Positions 1-11,600 of a stretch of 64,000 nucleotides of DNA are shown one piece after another; position 1 is the stretch's first letter; the number at the start of each line of letters is the position of its first letter. The position numbers and the translations under genes are program-made. Below the pieces are notes generated by a model that ran no database searches, was not told the DNA's origin, and saw only the letters and a list, made by a program, of their open reading frames with translations. This DNA is from Eremophila alpestris peregrina (taxonomy: Eukaryota; Chordata; Aves; Passeriformes; Alaudidae), in contig WMCF01000016.1 in the NCBI GenBank assembly GCA_009792885.1, positions 14,404,662 through 14,468,661 on the forward strand. The letters are read 5' to 3'.

Positions 1-567
1 GCACAGAGCAGGAGCAGCAAAGCAGAGGAGGAGGTTTGGAAATAATTGAGAAAAAACCAAGGGTTTTTTAAAATCCCCCTGGAAAATATTCAACTAAGGA
101 GCGGGGGGGAACATAGCAATGGCAGAGTTGTAAAGCACCAGAAAGAAGAAGGTGAGTTTTAACCCCTACAAATAAGGTTTATTTCCCGGGAAATCCTCCT
201 CTGCTTTGTCTGGGCTAAAACCAAGAGTCATCTCTCATGCCATGCAGGTTTTACTGGGATTTCTAGCTTCACCTAGGAGCCATCTCCCTGCTTTACAGTG
301 GGGAACCGGGGGGTCATGGTAAATAATTTAATAGCAGGTTGAGAGTTCCACACTTGTAAGAGGAGTGTGAAACTTCCAGAGCCATGAGAGGGAAGGGTCT
401 GTGTCCTGGATGAGGATGTTGACTAAAAGTTGCTGCCCTATAATTATGCCCCATTTCCATTTATCCTCTGAATCATTGCTATCGCAGCTTTGGGGAACCT
501 ACCGCAAAAAACCCCTGGAGCCATTTCAGACCCCCTCCCCAAGGCACAGCCCCGAGGGGACACTCAC
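1..567 (-). other. TNNC1: TNNC1 intron 1 (partial)
   Basis: This stretch lies downstream of the minus-strand donor at 567-566 and should be the 5' part of TNNC1 intron 1. I looked for the second exon, which should encode the start of the N-terminal EF-hand region, and did not find it here. The exon therefore lies left of the window. I see no other gene. Confidence 0.6.
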
Positions 568-591
568 CGCTGCCTTATAAATGTCATCCAT
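568..591 (-). CDS. TNNC1: Troponin C, slow skeletal and cardiac type, coding exon 1 (partial gene)
   Basis: Read on the minus strand, the ATG at 591-589 opens the eight codons MDDIYKAA, followed directly by a good donor (GTGAGT, 567-562). This is the N-terminus of cardiac/slow troponin C, and the first intron falls after this alanine in the human gene as I recall it. Troponin C is the EF-hand calcium sensor of the thin filament: calcium binding lets it pull troponin I away from actin. Only this 24-nt exon lies in the window, and the EF-hands are outside to the left. It is too short for ordinary gene finders, so the call rests on the exact octapeptide, the donor, a TATA-like box about 70 nt upstream, and the neighbouring NISCH and STAB1, which flank TNNC1 in the same order in human. 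Confidence 0.87.
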
Positions 592-870
592 GGCTGGAGC
601 GGGCGGGCGAGGGGCCGGGGGCTGTCACGGTCACTCTGCCGGCGCTGCTGCGGCCGCGGCTCATATAGGGGGGTGCGGGCCCCGGGGCTGGGGCCAGCCC
701 CCGGCAGCCCCGCATGCCCGGCCCCCCAGGAATGCCTCCCTGCGTGCCTTGGGATGGGGACACCGCCGAGCCTGGCGCTGGCACGTCCGGGGCCAGCCCC
801 GGCCCCGCTCCGCGGCAGCTGGAGCTTTCCTCGTGACTTTGTTGTGGCATCAGGGCTCCGCTTTTCAGCG
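592..870 (-). promoter_or_regulatory. TNNC1: TNNC1 core promoter and 5' UTR
   Basis: This CpG-rich stretch lies upstream of the TNNC1 ATG on the minus strand. A TATA-like box (TATATGA on the minus strand, 667-661) sits about 70 nt before the start codon. It predicts transcription start near 635 and a 5' UTR of about 45 nt. An E-box (CAGCTG, 816-821) lies farther out. The TATA box and its spacing are seen; the functional assignment is inferred. Confidence 0.6.
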
Positions 871-1340
871 GGACCTGCCGAAATTGCTGATATATTGCGG
901 TCCATGGCTGTCCTGACTGGAGCCGTGCCATCCCGTCACCTCCACAGTGTTCCCCCTGGGAGCTGCGTTAGAAAGATTATACTGTGCCAAATAGAATTGG
1001 GAATTACGGGAAAGGCGCATGTCCCAAAATATCCCTGTCCAGCAGCAAATGTGCCCCGGGGCAGTGGGAACAGGGGGTGTCAGGGCCCCTCAGCTGGGTG
1101 TCCCCAAATCCCTACGAGACCTGCAGCCAGGGCCGATGCCCTCGGGGGCCGATGCCGTGGGGGGAATGTGCCGTGCCTGTGCCACGGAGAGAAGTGTGCA
1201 GGCAGCGGGAGCTTTGCCCCAGGCTACCGTTTTCAGCTGGAGCTGCAAAATGTGGGGATCAGCTATCAAAATTGGGGTATCAACTCTGCTTGCAGGGATA
1301 ATTGCCAGTCCTTTAGGAAATCGTGACTCACTTCACCGAG
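871..1340 (-). promoter_or_regulatory. TNNC1: Candidate distal TNNC1 muscle regulatory region
   Basis: Several motifs of the kind that drive muscle genes are scattered here: an A/T-rich MEF2-like stretch near 888-898, a near-CArG sequence near 1023-1033, and two further CAGCTG E-boxes at 1091-1096 and 1234-1239. Each motif is short and can occur by chance, so the region is only a candidate. Confidence 0.3.
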
Positions 1341-4300
1341 CCAGCAAGCTGACCTGAACCCACTGCACATGGCTAAAATCCACACTCCTGGATTTACTGT
1401 GGATTTACCACAGATTTACCCCGCCATGGTGGAGAGCAAAACACACCTAAGGCCTCTAAGTGATGAACAGTTTTCTCAGTGCAGTGAAGAGTGTTTGAAT
1501 CCACAGCAACTGAAGACAAATCTCTCTTTTTAATGATTCAGGACTCCCTCTTGTGTCCAGAGGGCTCTGACACCTCAGGATGGCAAAGTCTCACCTCCAG
1601 CTGCTTCATTTAAGAATTAGTTTGCAAAACTGAAAATGCAATTAATGCAACTGTTAGTTTTCACCTTTTCTAAAAACCAACCCTTAAGAGAAATCATGCT
1701 GCAGTCCCTATGGAATGTCCAAGCCAAAGCAGAATTAAGCAGGGAGCCAGGTGGTGTCAGCACAAAGCAGGGATGGCAGGTGAGCACAAAGGCATCCCCA
1801 CATCACATCCTCCCAGGTTCTGAGTCCTGAAAGATTAACACACTGCAGAGCCTGATAGGAACTGTGCTCCTGTGAGTGCCTTGATTTGCCCAGGCTTCAG
1901 CCCAGCCCTGCCTCTGCTCAGCACAGGGGAAGCAGATGGAAAAAAAAGGAAAATTGTTACATTTAAGGAATTTATTTTTTAAGCAGTTAGTCTCCCTAAT
2001 TTGCATGTATTTAATATCTTGATTGCTTTTATTTGCACTCAACCCACCACACTTTAAGTCAGAAAAAGTGGCAGAGGGAAGGAGCTATTTTGTTAAAGGG
2101 CATTGGAGCCTGTTCTTAGGTGAGGGCACAGGCTGGGATGGGAGACCAGAACCAAATCATCACCCAAAGCCTCCTGGGCAACCCCAGAGAGGTTTTCCCA
2201 AGGGAGTGCTGCCACAAGGCAAGCCCCAGCCCCTGGCTGCTTCTCCCCCCTTGGGATTCTGCAGAGACAGTGGGGTGGCAGGTGCCAGCTCTGGGCACTA
2301 CCAGGCACCAGGGCAGGGGCTGAGGAATCATGCCTGGCCCTGTCCCTCCATCCTGGGAACTGATGGCTCTGAGTCACACTGAAAACAGCCCCTGGGATGC
2401 ATCAGAATATATTTAGGGTAAATGTAGCACAGCAGAGGGGGTTCTAACATTGCCTTTTAAAGATCTGCTGGGGAGAGCTGGGATGAAATTCAGGTTGGGA
2501 TGTGGAAGAAGGGTCTCTGTGTGCTTAGAGTGGAATCTGGGCCACTGTCATGCCACCCTACACACTGGCATGGGAAAGCTGCAGTTCTGTGAACATCTGA
2601 TGCAAGCAGAGACTCACAAAACAGAGCTGAGCCCAGAGGAAAGGATGAAATCCCATCTGGCAGCAGGAGGTGATGTTCCTCCTGGGGAAGAGGCACAGGC
2701 GAGTGGCCTCATGCCAACCCCTGCCTCCCCACGGGCTGCCTGCAGACACAGCTTCCAGCAGCCCCTGCCTCTCCTAAATTGTTTCCTTACAAAAGAACTG
2801 GGAATTGGGGTTTTGCAGGGAAACCCAGAACCTCAGCCATGCAAAGTGCAGGGATGGGGAGTTCTGAGGGAAAACCAACCTCTCTGCTGCGTCCTTTGCC
2901 TCCTCACTGAGTGCCATGGCAGAGGGAGCGTGGCTATCTATAGTCTGAGGAGGGCTGCCAGCACAAGTGCCCCTAATCTGGGCATGGCTGGCTTGGTGAC
3001 ACACACTGGGGTCAGGTACAGCCTGTTAGCTCCAGCTCCAGCTGCATCCTGACATGCTGTCCCACTTGTTAGTCACTCCAAGCTACTGAGGCAAGTGGGA
3101 AGCTTTACTGAGCTTTTTTCCTCCAAAACTTCACTTCAGGTTCTCATTTCCAAGCAGCTGTAACCCATTGCAAAACTAGCAGAGGCATTATTGAGGTCAA
3201 ATATATGGAAATAAAAGGCAGAAGCCTAACTAAGTTGCAATTTTATTTAAGATCAGGGATGTTTGCAGGGCTCCTTGGGCTGTGTCATGGCTCTAAACTG
3301 CAGCAAAATGCTCCAGCATCCCCCTTACCTGCCTTGGGCACCTGGCCCTGAGAGAGTCCAGACCCAGCAACAGCAAAATTCTGTAATTTATTGCTTCCCA
3401 AACCCTACTCCGAATGTTTTGGCTGACAGAGGACTCATTTCCCCCTTCCCCAGACACATTGCTCCTGTCACTTCCTCTCCTCTGTGAGCCAGGACAGGGC
3501 TGTCACACCATGAGCCACCACTGTGCCTGCAGGCAGGAACTGCTTCAGGAGGAGGAGACAGGAGACTGGCACTGATCAAACCCGACAGCCGCGCCAGGGC
3601 TGCACATTTTTATTTAATTAAGGAGACGGGACAGTCAGAGGAAGCTTAATTAAAGTTGCTCTCCAAACCCACTTATTATCTCATGAAGAGGCTGAGCTCA
3701 GCAGCAGTTCCTGATGCTGGGACAGCATTAGAAAATCCCTGTTGGGCTGCCTGGGCTCTCTGTGCTTTGTTCTTGTACACATCTTCCTTTGGCTACATCC
3801 TGACCAAGGGAAAACATTGCTTAGTTAAAAAAAAAAAAAAACAAAAATGGGGTTTTCCAGTCCTGTTTGCAGAGGTGTGTGTGCTCATTTGCCACCACAG
3901 TCCTGGTGGCATCTGAGAGACACCAGCACTGCCCCTGCAGCTCCACACATCCAACCAGGGCATTTGCACTTCTGCTGTAACTAATGACACCTTACTGAGC
4001 TAAATGCATCCTCTCTTAGGTAGCATAAGGAAGAGCAGACTGATGTTGCTTTTATTTTGCTGGAAGGTACTTTTTAACAAAATCTCCTTGACTTGATGGT
4101 CCAAAACATAATCCCTCTGTGTGTAATGTAGCACAGAGTATATTTCAAAGCCTTAATGGATGCTTGATGCATCCTTCAGCCAAAACATAACCTTTCTTAG
4201 ATAACCCCTCCATTTTAATACTCCTAAAGAAACTAATTCTATCCCCTCTTCTGCAATTTTCTGCTCCTGGAGTGCACACTGAGCCTGTCAGGAAGGTTGC

Positions 4301-4757
4301 CATAGGATGACTCTCCCTCTGGGCAACTCAGGTTCAGCTCAGGGAAAAAGTCTGAGGATAATTTACTTGCCATCTTTTAGATTCTCCACTTCTGTTACAA
4401 ATTCCTGGCAAGATCCTGTAGTGTGCACAGCCTTGAAACACTTCCCCATGCTCAGTGTGACGGTGAAAGTAGAGTCCATGCTGTCAGTAAATCACCCCAA
4501 AAAACACCTCGAGTTCACTCTGGGCTCATTCCTGAGGTCTGGCCCATAAGCCCAGCTCCTCAGCTTGTTTCTGGGGTGGCACCAGGCAGCTTGGTCACAG
4601 AACCACTGTAGTGGCACCTCAGCCCAGTGTGACACTGTCCAAGCCTCCAGCAGCCCTTGGTGGCTACAGATGTGCACCATGAGCTGCCAGCAGCTGGGGC
4701 AGTGTCACAGCCACTGTGCTTGGAGGGGACTCAGCCCTCGGCAGCTCTGCACTGCAG
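1341..4757. other. Intergenic DNA between TNNC1 and NISCH
   Basis: I see no conserved exon, RNA gene or clear transposon in this stretch. A 15-base A run occurs at 3827-3841. The many short open frames show no splice context or recognisable protein. The two flanking genes are transcribed away from each other from opposite ends. Confidence 0.6.
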
Positions 4758-5168
4758 CGATTACATCCCGCTAGATTGCACTGGGTTGGATTCATTGGAG
4801 TGCACTGGATTGGGCTGGATTGCATCGCATTGCACTGTGTTGAACTGGATTGCATTGGATGCCATTAGATTGGATTCTATTCCATCGGGTTCCATTGGAT
4901 TGGACTGGATTCTATTTCATTGGATTGCTTTGGACTGGATTCTATTCCACTGAATTCCATTGGATTCCACTGGATTGGATTCAATTCTATTGGATGCCAC
5001 TGGATTGCATTAGATTTCATTCTATTCCATTTGATTCTATCGGATTCCATTGGATTGGATTCTATTCCGTTGGATTCCATCGGGTTGCACTGGATTTGAT
5101 TCTATTCCATCGGGTTCCATTGGACCGGACCATGTTCTATTAAATTCCACTGGATTGCACTGCACGGC
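4758..5168. repeat. Degenerate pentanucleotide tandem array (TGGAT/TCCAT type)
   Basis: About 80 consecutive 5-bp words can be read almost without a break. The commonest are TGGAT, TCCAT, TCTAT, TGCAC and TGCAT, with one obvious 4-bp slip near 4790. Longer composite units of about 30 bp recur, in which TGGAT-TGGAT-TCTAT-TCCAT is followed by CGGGT-TCCAT. Because 5 and 3 share no factor, the array also codes for repetitive open frames on both strands, which are not genes. It ends where the NISCH CpG island begins. Confidence 0.9.
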
Positions 5169-5220
5169 GCTGCGCAACGCCGCCCAGGAACAGCGAGCGC
5201 GCATGCGCGTCCGGATAGAC

Positions 5221-5300
5221 TAAGCCCCGCCCCCTTTCGGCATAGCCCCGCCCCGTGCCCCATAGCCACGCCCCCTACCCCATAGCCACGCCCCCGACAG
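5221..5300 (+). repeat. Four 20-bp tandem units, each with a GC or CACCC box
   Basis: Units begin at 5221, 5241, 5261 and 5281, exactly 20 bp apart. Three start with CATAGCC and each carries CCCCGCCC or CCACGCCC, the core of Sp1/KLF sites. A 20-bp spacing is close to two helical turns, so the boxes would face the same side of the DNA. Confidence 0.8.
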
Positions 5301-5411
5301 CCGCAAGCCCCGGCCCTGCACTGAGCCCCGCCCCCGCTCAGGCCCCGCCCCTCGGATCCCCATAAGGCGGCGCGGGCGGGGCGCGCCGCGCCCTGAGGGC
5401 GTCGAGCCAAG

Positions 5412-5489
5412 ATGGCGGCGGCGGCAGTGCGGGCCGGGCGGGCAGCGGGTGCGGGCGGCGGCGGCCGCGGGGGAGCCGTGACGGCCTGA
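5412..5489 (+). CDS. Upstream ORF in the NISCH 5' leader (25 codons)
   Basis: The ATG inside the YY1-like AAGATGGCGGC element opens a 25-codon frame rich in Ala, Gly and Arg. It closes at TGA 5487-5489, 31 nt before the NISCH ATG. If transcription starts upstream of 5412 this frame would be scanned first and could damp NISCH translation. There is no sign that the peptide itself is functional. Confidence 0.35.
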   Translation: MAAAAVRAGRAAGAGGGGRGGAVTA

Positions 5490-5520
5490 GCGGCTGCGCC
5501 CCGGCGCTTCTCCCGGCGAC

Positions 5521-5607
5521 ATGGAGGCGGCGGCGGGAGGCGAGGACGGCGAGGATCCCCCGCGGGAGGCCCGAGTCCTGGGCTCCGAGCTGGTGGAGAC
5601 GTACACG
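5521..5607 (+). CDS. NISCH: NISCH exon 1 (residues 1-29)
   Basis: This exon encodes the divergent acidic N-terminus and the start of the PX domain up to ...ETYT. The donor is GTGCGG and the junction is phase 0. Confidence 0.9.
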
Positions 5608-8600
5608 GTGCGGAGCGGGGAGGCCGTGCGGGACGTGCGGGCAGCGGCGATGGGGGCAGCGGGCCCGCCGCCTCAGCGGTGCCGGGGAGAGCGGGGGAGG
5701 CCGGGCTCGGTGCTGGGCTGCCTCTGACAGCAGTGCCCGGCCGGAGCTGTGCCCACGCTGAGGACGGAGCGAGACATTTGGCACAAGTTTCCGAGGGGGT
5801 TTGGGGAAAGGATTCGCGTGGGAGCGGGACTCGGCCGGGAAAAGCGACCCCGAGCTCCGGGTTGCCTTGGTCCTTTGGGAGAGGCGGAGGCTCCGTGAGC
5901 AGATGTCATGTTCTTGCCCGTATATATCTATGTCTGTGTGCGTATGTTTATGAAAGATTGCTATCGAGTAAACATAGCTTTCAAAGCTGGACTATACAAA
6001 GCAGGAAATCTTTCCTTCGCGTGGAATTATCATAAAAAAAACCTCTGATCTTATTTCCAGAGGAAATCAGATGATTTAGGACAGACAGTTTTTCTCTTAC
6101 CCCGCCAAAAAAAAAATAAAATTGCCAGCAGTGTTTTCATTTTGGGGAAGGAATTAAGCTTTTGATGTATAACTTGTTTTTTATCTGGTCGCATTCTACC
6201 AAGAGTTAATTGGTCTGTTTTTCAGGAAGAAGCTCATCCTAAAACAAACCTCAGTATAATTGCAGATAGAAAATGCCTCGAGCACACCACCCTTCAGTTA
6301 TATAACTAAAAAATGTTTTCTTCTTCTGCCTTAGTTTAGTGTGATTTGAAGGACCTTTTTCGGTAGAATGCACATGGATTACATCAGGCTTTCTGCTGTG
6401 AGAAGGAAAAGGGAAAGGGGAGCACTGGTTTAGAAACACGGTATTTGGAAAGTTGCGTGATGGATACAAGTAATATTTCATGCTCCTGCCTCTGTAAAGG
6501 TATCCAGGGAAAACAGAACAACAGGAGAGTGGTTTCTGAGTTGTTAATAGGGCAGAGCTTTGCACAGCTGTGGCACATGAAGAGTCTAACTCCTTCCCAG
6601 GTGATAACTCTTGAAACATGGTTGTGGGAATGACTTTCAGGTGGTGAGTTGCCATATTTACAGACAAAAACGTGTGGAGCATTTGGTGAAGGAGTTGGCT
6701 ACAAGCTTGAAATGAGTTTCTGAGAAGTGCCTGAGCTCATTCTCTTAGTTGCACAATGTGTATTCTCAGAAATGGTACCACTGGTGTGTTAGGATGTGGT
6801 TCATCCCTCAGTCAGCTGAGAGGCACTGTGAGACCTGTGGCTTGGGGACTGGAAACTTCCACATCAGGTGTGCACTGAGACTCAGCAGTGCTGTGTTGAG
6901 AATTTCCATCAGTGTTATGCAATACTAGTGAATGGGAAAATCAAGTGTATTCAGTTGACAAAATGCCAGTGTCATCTGCCCCCTTATCCCTCTGCAAGTT
7001 GTGGTGCAGGAGATGAAACAGGAGCTCCTTTGCTGGTTCAGCCTGCAGACAAGTGCTGTGGTAGGGCCATCCTTTGGTAATACCTTTAATGTTCTCTATT
7101 GAGCTGGAGTTCAGGTGTGTAACTCTCCAGGTAGTGCTCACCTGATCAGCTGAGAGCTGAGGACAGCATTCTAAGCTGATGCAGCTAACCCCTGGGAAGC
7201 TTCTTTTTTCAAGACCAGATTTCTTTCTTTAGTGGTTATGGAAATACCATGCTACTTTAATGCCATTTTTCTTGTGAGCTTTAAAAGTTCAGTGTAGGAA
7301 AGACAAGATTTACCACTAATTTGGTCTTACTTTGATATTCTTGCTGCTTTTTTGAAGGCATGTTGGCACTAAGCTTGCCAGTGTGTAAACCTCCTGAAGC
7401 TGTTAGCAGGACTCCAAGGCTGTTGTCAGATTTTATGAGACATTACAAGCCATTAGAAATGTGGGAATAGATCTTTAAATAAAAGCAGAAGTTTCACAAA
7501 ATTCATCACGGGGTGAAAAGTTTTTGAAAAAAAAAACCAAAAACCATGTGTTTAGTGTTCTTAAATAGTTGAGTGGTACTTAAAGACATGACAAAGACCT
7601 GCACCAGGACAGAGATTGTTAAATAGTGTAAAAGTCAGTCAAATTTGGTAAAGTTAAGAAAGGAAACACAGCTGTAGCAACCTGCATCATCCATTTACCA
7701 TGGGGTCAGGTGGCAGTGATCCTATTTACATCCTTGTTTTTAAGAGTTAACTGTTTTTCTGGTGGCATATGAGCTTCCTGTTGTTCTCTGTATTTCAGAG
7801 CTCAGTCTCAATAGAAGGGGACTGTAATGGCATCCATTTGACAGTTGTGATATTAGATCCTGTGGAATATATCAGTGAGGCCCACAGTTCTGTGTAATGT
7901 TGAATCAAAAACGTGATTCTTGTTGGAGTTTTTGGCATGAAAGGCTAAAAGGTATGGGTAAATCCAGCAGGAAAAAATGCTGCTGGTTGATGTGTTTTCT
8001 GTTGGGTTAGTGAGGTATGAGCATTTCTACAGGCTGTTTCTCCTGGGTGTGCTGGTCCAGCTGATGCTGACTGAAGACTGGTTTTGAGTAGAAGGCCTCA
8101 AGGCTGTCAGTGCTTCGTTTGTTTCCTGCTATGCATTTGTTTGGTCTAAAATTGCCTTCCCGCTTTTCCTGTTTTTTGCAGCTGTTTTTAACATAAATGC
8201 TAACTTTGGTATTTAAGGAAAATACTGTTGTTTCCTCGGATGGGTGTAAACTGTCTGACCACTTCATGGGGCAGGGAGGAGGAGATGTGGCTGCATCACT
8301 GCTCTGGAATTTGGGATGTACTGGCTGGAGTCACACCTGTGTCCCAGGCTTCCTGAAGAGAGCTCTGTCATTTAAGTGTGGGGTTGTTTGGTTTTTTTAC
8401 AGTACTGAAGCATGTGCAGTGGGATGAGACACACTGTAGAAATGCAGGTTCTCCATGTAGAGCAAGGTGGGCAGGTTTTTGTACTGTGTATTGGGAGAAA
8501 ACAAAAAGCAGTCTGGAATGACTGTTGTTCATTTAATGGCTGGTTTAAAGATGTTTAGTAGGTCTTTCACCCCTCAGTATTTAGGAAGATGAAGGGATGC

Positions 8601-11600
8601 TATTTGGTGATGTGGGCTCTTAACTGCAAAGAACTTGTAGTGGCTTGCTAGAAAATAAAGAAAATATACAGCACTACTTATGCCAAACACTTTAGGGTAC
8701 AGTGTAGCCAACAGAACTTTTTATACAGAAAGGTTTAGTAGAGACAGTTGGAGGAGGAGGTCCTGTGAAGGTAAAGGGTGTTGTGTTCTAGTTCAATAGA
8801 AGTGTGCAGTTTGTGGTGTAAGGGTGGGTGGGGATTTCACAAGGTGTATTTATGTCTGCAAGAAAGTGCAGTGTGAGGATGTCATCATCTATCCATGTAT
8901 TCCTTTAGCACTTGGTGTGACAGGCAGCCCTTGGAGAACCTGAACTTAAGCTGTCAGCCTTGTCTGATTAGTGCACTCAAAATTTGTTGATGATTAACTT
9001 AAGCTCCTAAAACAGTGAGCTATCTAAGGGGATTTTTTTGCTTTAAAATTATTTGTTTCTATATTAAGACAAGTCTTAATATGCACATCAGCATCTTGCA
9101 TGCATATGTTTATTCTTCAAGATAATGGCAGCTTGTGGATTGATGTGAAATCAGTTGCTGTCTCTTCATACTGATGCTGTTTGGGGGGTGAATATGTGCT
9201 GCCTGCTCTGGCTGCCTTCTAGATGGGAAATGCTACAGCTTTTTAAAGACTTAACCTAAGGAATTGTATCAGTGCATGCAAACACTTTAACAGGTGCTTT
9301 CCCAACCAGACTGTCCATTTCAATAAGTGCTGTGTTTCTAGAAGTGGTCAGTGCTTGCCATTTCAGCAAAAGGATATTAAACCTTTATTACAAGTGTACT
9401 CAGTGTTTTATAGAGAGAGGAGGGGTTTCCTTGCTCACCTGGTGAGCTGTCAGTTGGGACTGTGAAGTTACTGAGTTTCCAGGGTCTAATCTGAGGTTTC
9501 ATGCCTTGTGTACTCAATGTGTATTGCATTCAGATGTGCTGCTTGCTCTGCCATAGTTTAGCATAGTCAGCTTTTCAAAAGAACTGGTATTTTTATTACG
9601 GCTTATAAAATGTACTATTTCTTTACTTCTAAGTTTAGTTTCTTTGAGTCTCTCCTTGCATTCCTCAGGGTTATGAGGTGCTTTTGAATGCTGGTGTTAT
9701 TCCTGTTCTGATTTGTCACCAGTGCAGAGTGATTAATCCTGATCTGCTGTTTCCCAACACAAGATGACGGGAAAGCAGGCACAGGCCCTAATTGAGTCCA
9801 TAACTCTTTGTGGGCATCCTTGTGTGTTTTCAGTGCTCATCCCAGCCCTGATGTGTCACTCACTGGGTGCACTAATCAGACATGTTGATTTGGTTCTCTG
9901 TGAGGCTTGGGTTTTGTTCAGTGAGCCAGTGTCAGATGCTCACGAAAATAAAACTGGCATGAGCTATAGTTCATCTTGTAAAACACAGGTGGTATTCTAT
10001 TTAATGTTTGACACTGTGCTGCTCTGTACTTGCAGAGAGTGAAGACTGGTCTTTTATGTAACAGATTGAAACTGTTGATGCTTTTTGTTTTCTCAAGTGG
10101 GTTTAGCAACTAGATGTGTATCATCCTCATAGCAGCTATGAGTCAGCTCTGGGTGATCTGTGGTAGTAAGCAAGTTCTCATCTGTATTAAATGCTTTCAA
10201 GATTTGATTACAAGTTGGTGTTTTCACCAACAAGTATAGTTGGATGGGATAATATAGTTCATTTAATTTGTTGTTTTCAAGTAGTTGTGGAACTGGTTTT
10301 GCAGAGCCTTGTTTGTTTTCTGCTTGTCTTTTATCTTGTACCTTTAAAATGTCTTTGGGATGGCTTGTTTCTGGCATGTCTAAAGGTGGGCAGTTTCCTG
10401 AAAAAACAGTACTGTTCAATCCAGGAAGTCACCTAGAATGAAAATCTTTGTTTGGTACATGCTTGGCTAAAAATACTTAGTTTTGTGTTAGGAGATGTTG
10501 GGTTACTTGGATAATTGTAATGATTCTTTGGGCACAGTAACTCTTCAGGAAGATGTCTTGTGTGCTTTACCCTAAAAGAAATAAAATAGCACCCACTCAA
10601 CCAAATTCTTTGTTCAGTTTTCTCAAGGGTTAAGCTCCAGATTTCTGTTTAACTGAAGTGACAGCAGGATGCTTGCCAAGTTCCTCTGCCCATTGTGGAA
10701 CTTGTAGATGGAAGAAGGGATGCTGCCATCTCAGGCTTGTTGGGCAGCTATGAATACCAGCTTCAGTTAGTAGAAACTTTCTGAAAAAGAAGTAGCTTAG
10801 ATCCCTTGGCTATTAACCTTTGGGTTGCAAGAATGAAAGCCATTGCTTTACAAGGAGGCATCTGCATGTTCTTGTTGTGGAGCACCCTCATGAGTGAGAT
10901 GAGTAAAGTAACCTCAGAGCTGGGGTTAGCACTTCCTTAGCTCTGATTCTTGCAGACTTTACAGTGCTCCATCAACAAGCAGGTCTCACACTCAGCTTCT
11001 CTTTAAGGCAAATGTTTTGCAGTGTCCTTACTGGAATTTCTCCCTTTCAGGTTTACATTATTCAGGTCAGTGTTGGCAATCATCAGTGGACAGTCAAACA
11101 TCGTTACAGTGATTTCCATGACCTGCATGAAAAGGTAAGAATGTTAAAACTGTGACCTTGGTCTCTTATAAAACTTTGTACAGTTCTTGTAGTTCTGTTT
11201 TACAGAATGGTTTACATAATTTCTTTCTTCAGTGAAGAGAGGGAACATCTGCCAGATGCCATCTGAACTGCAGACTAAGTGCTTTTTGTGAGAACATTAT
11301 TACTTACCTCTGTTACACTCCCCTCTTGAACTGGGGAAGGTTGACCTGGACAGCTTTAGCCCTGGGTGGAAGCTGTGTCAGAGAGGAGAGTTCAGGCTGG
11401 AGTCATTGAACTTTTTGCTAAGAAGGATGTTTATGTTCAGCTGATTTGGTGACCAAAGTCTCAAAGTTTCATCAGGGTGGATGATAAAAATGTCCTTAAA
11501 GTAGCATGGGATAGTTACCAACCAGTGCTGATAAAAAACCAAAAATTAGGAAAAGTCTACTTTATTCAAGAGTGTTCTGCTTTCTCAGAAATGCACTGGT

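Larger units (their letters stand above)
5195..5520 (+). promoter_or_regulatory. NISCH: NISCH CpG-island promoter and 5' UTR
   Basis: This very GC-rich, TATA-less stretch lies immediately upstream of the NISCH start codon. It contains a palindromic NRF1-type site (GCGCATGCGC, 5199-5208), a run of GC/CACCC boxes from 5221 to 5350, and a YY1-like element (AAGATGGCGGC, 5409-5419). In housekeeping promoters a YY1 element of this form lies just downstream of the start site, which suggests transcription begins near 5390-5410. The architecture fits a broadly expressed gene. Confidence 0.75.

Noticed and set aside
490..1326. A 278-codon open frame on the plus strand over the TNNC1 promoter
   Set aside because: It lies in GC-rich DNA where stops are rare, overlaps the TNNC1 first exon on the other strand, and its translation is low-complexity with no recognisable domain.
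2450..3052. A 200-codon open frame between TNNC1 and NISCH
   Set aside because: No recognisable motif, no splice signals at its ends, and several competing open frames on the other strand; most likely chance.
4850..5143. Repetitive open frames on both strands inside the pentamer array
   Set aside because: A 5-bp repeat without stop words stays open in several frames automatically; the proteins are just translations of the repeat.
5102..5784. Minus-strand open frames of 102-148 codons over the NISCH CpG island
   Set aside because: They are Ala/Arg/Pro-rich shadows of GC-rich sequence, cross the pentamer array or the NISCH first exon, and show no splice or domain support.
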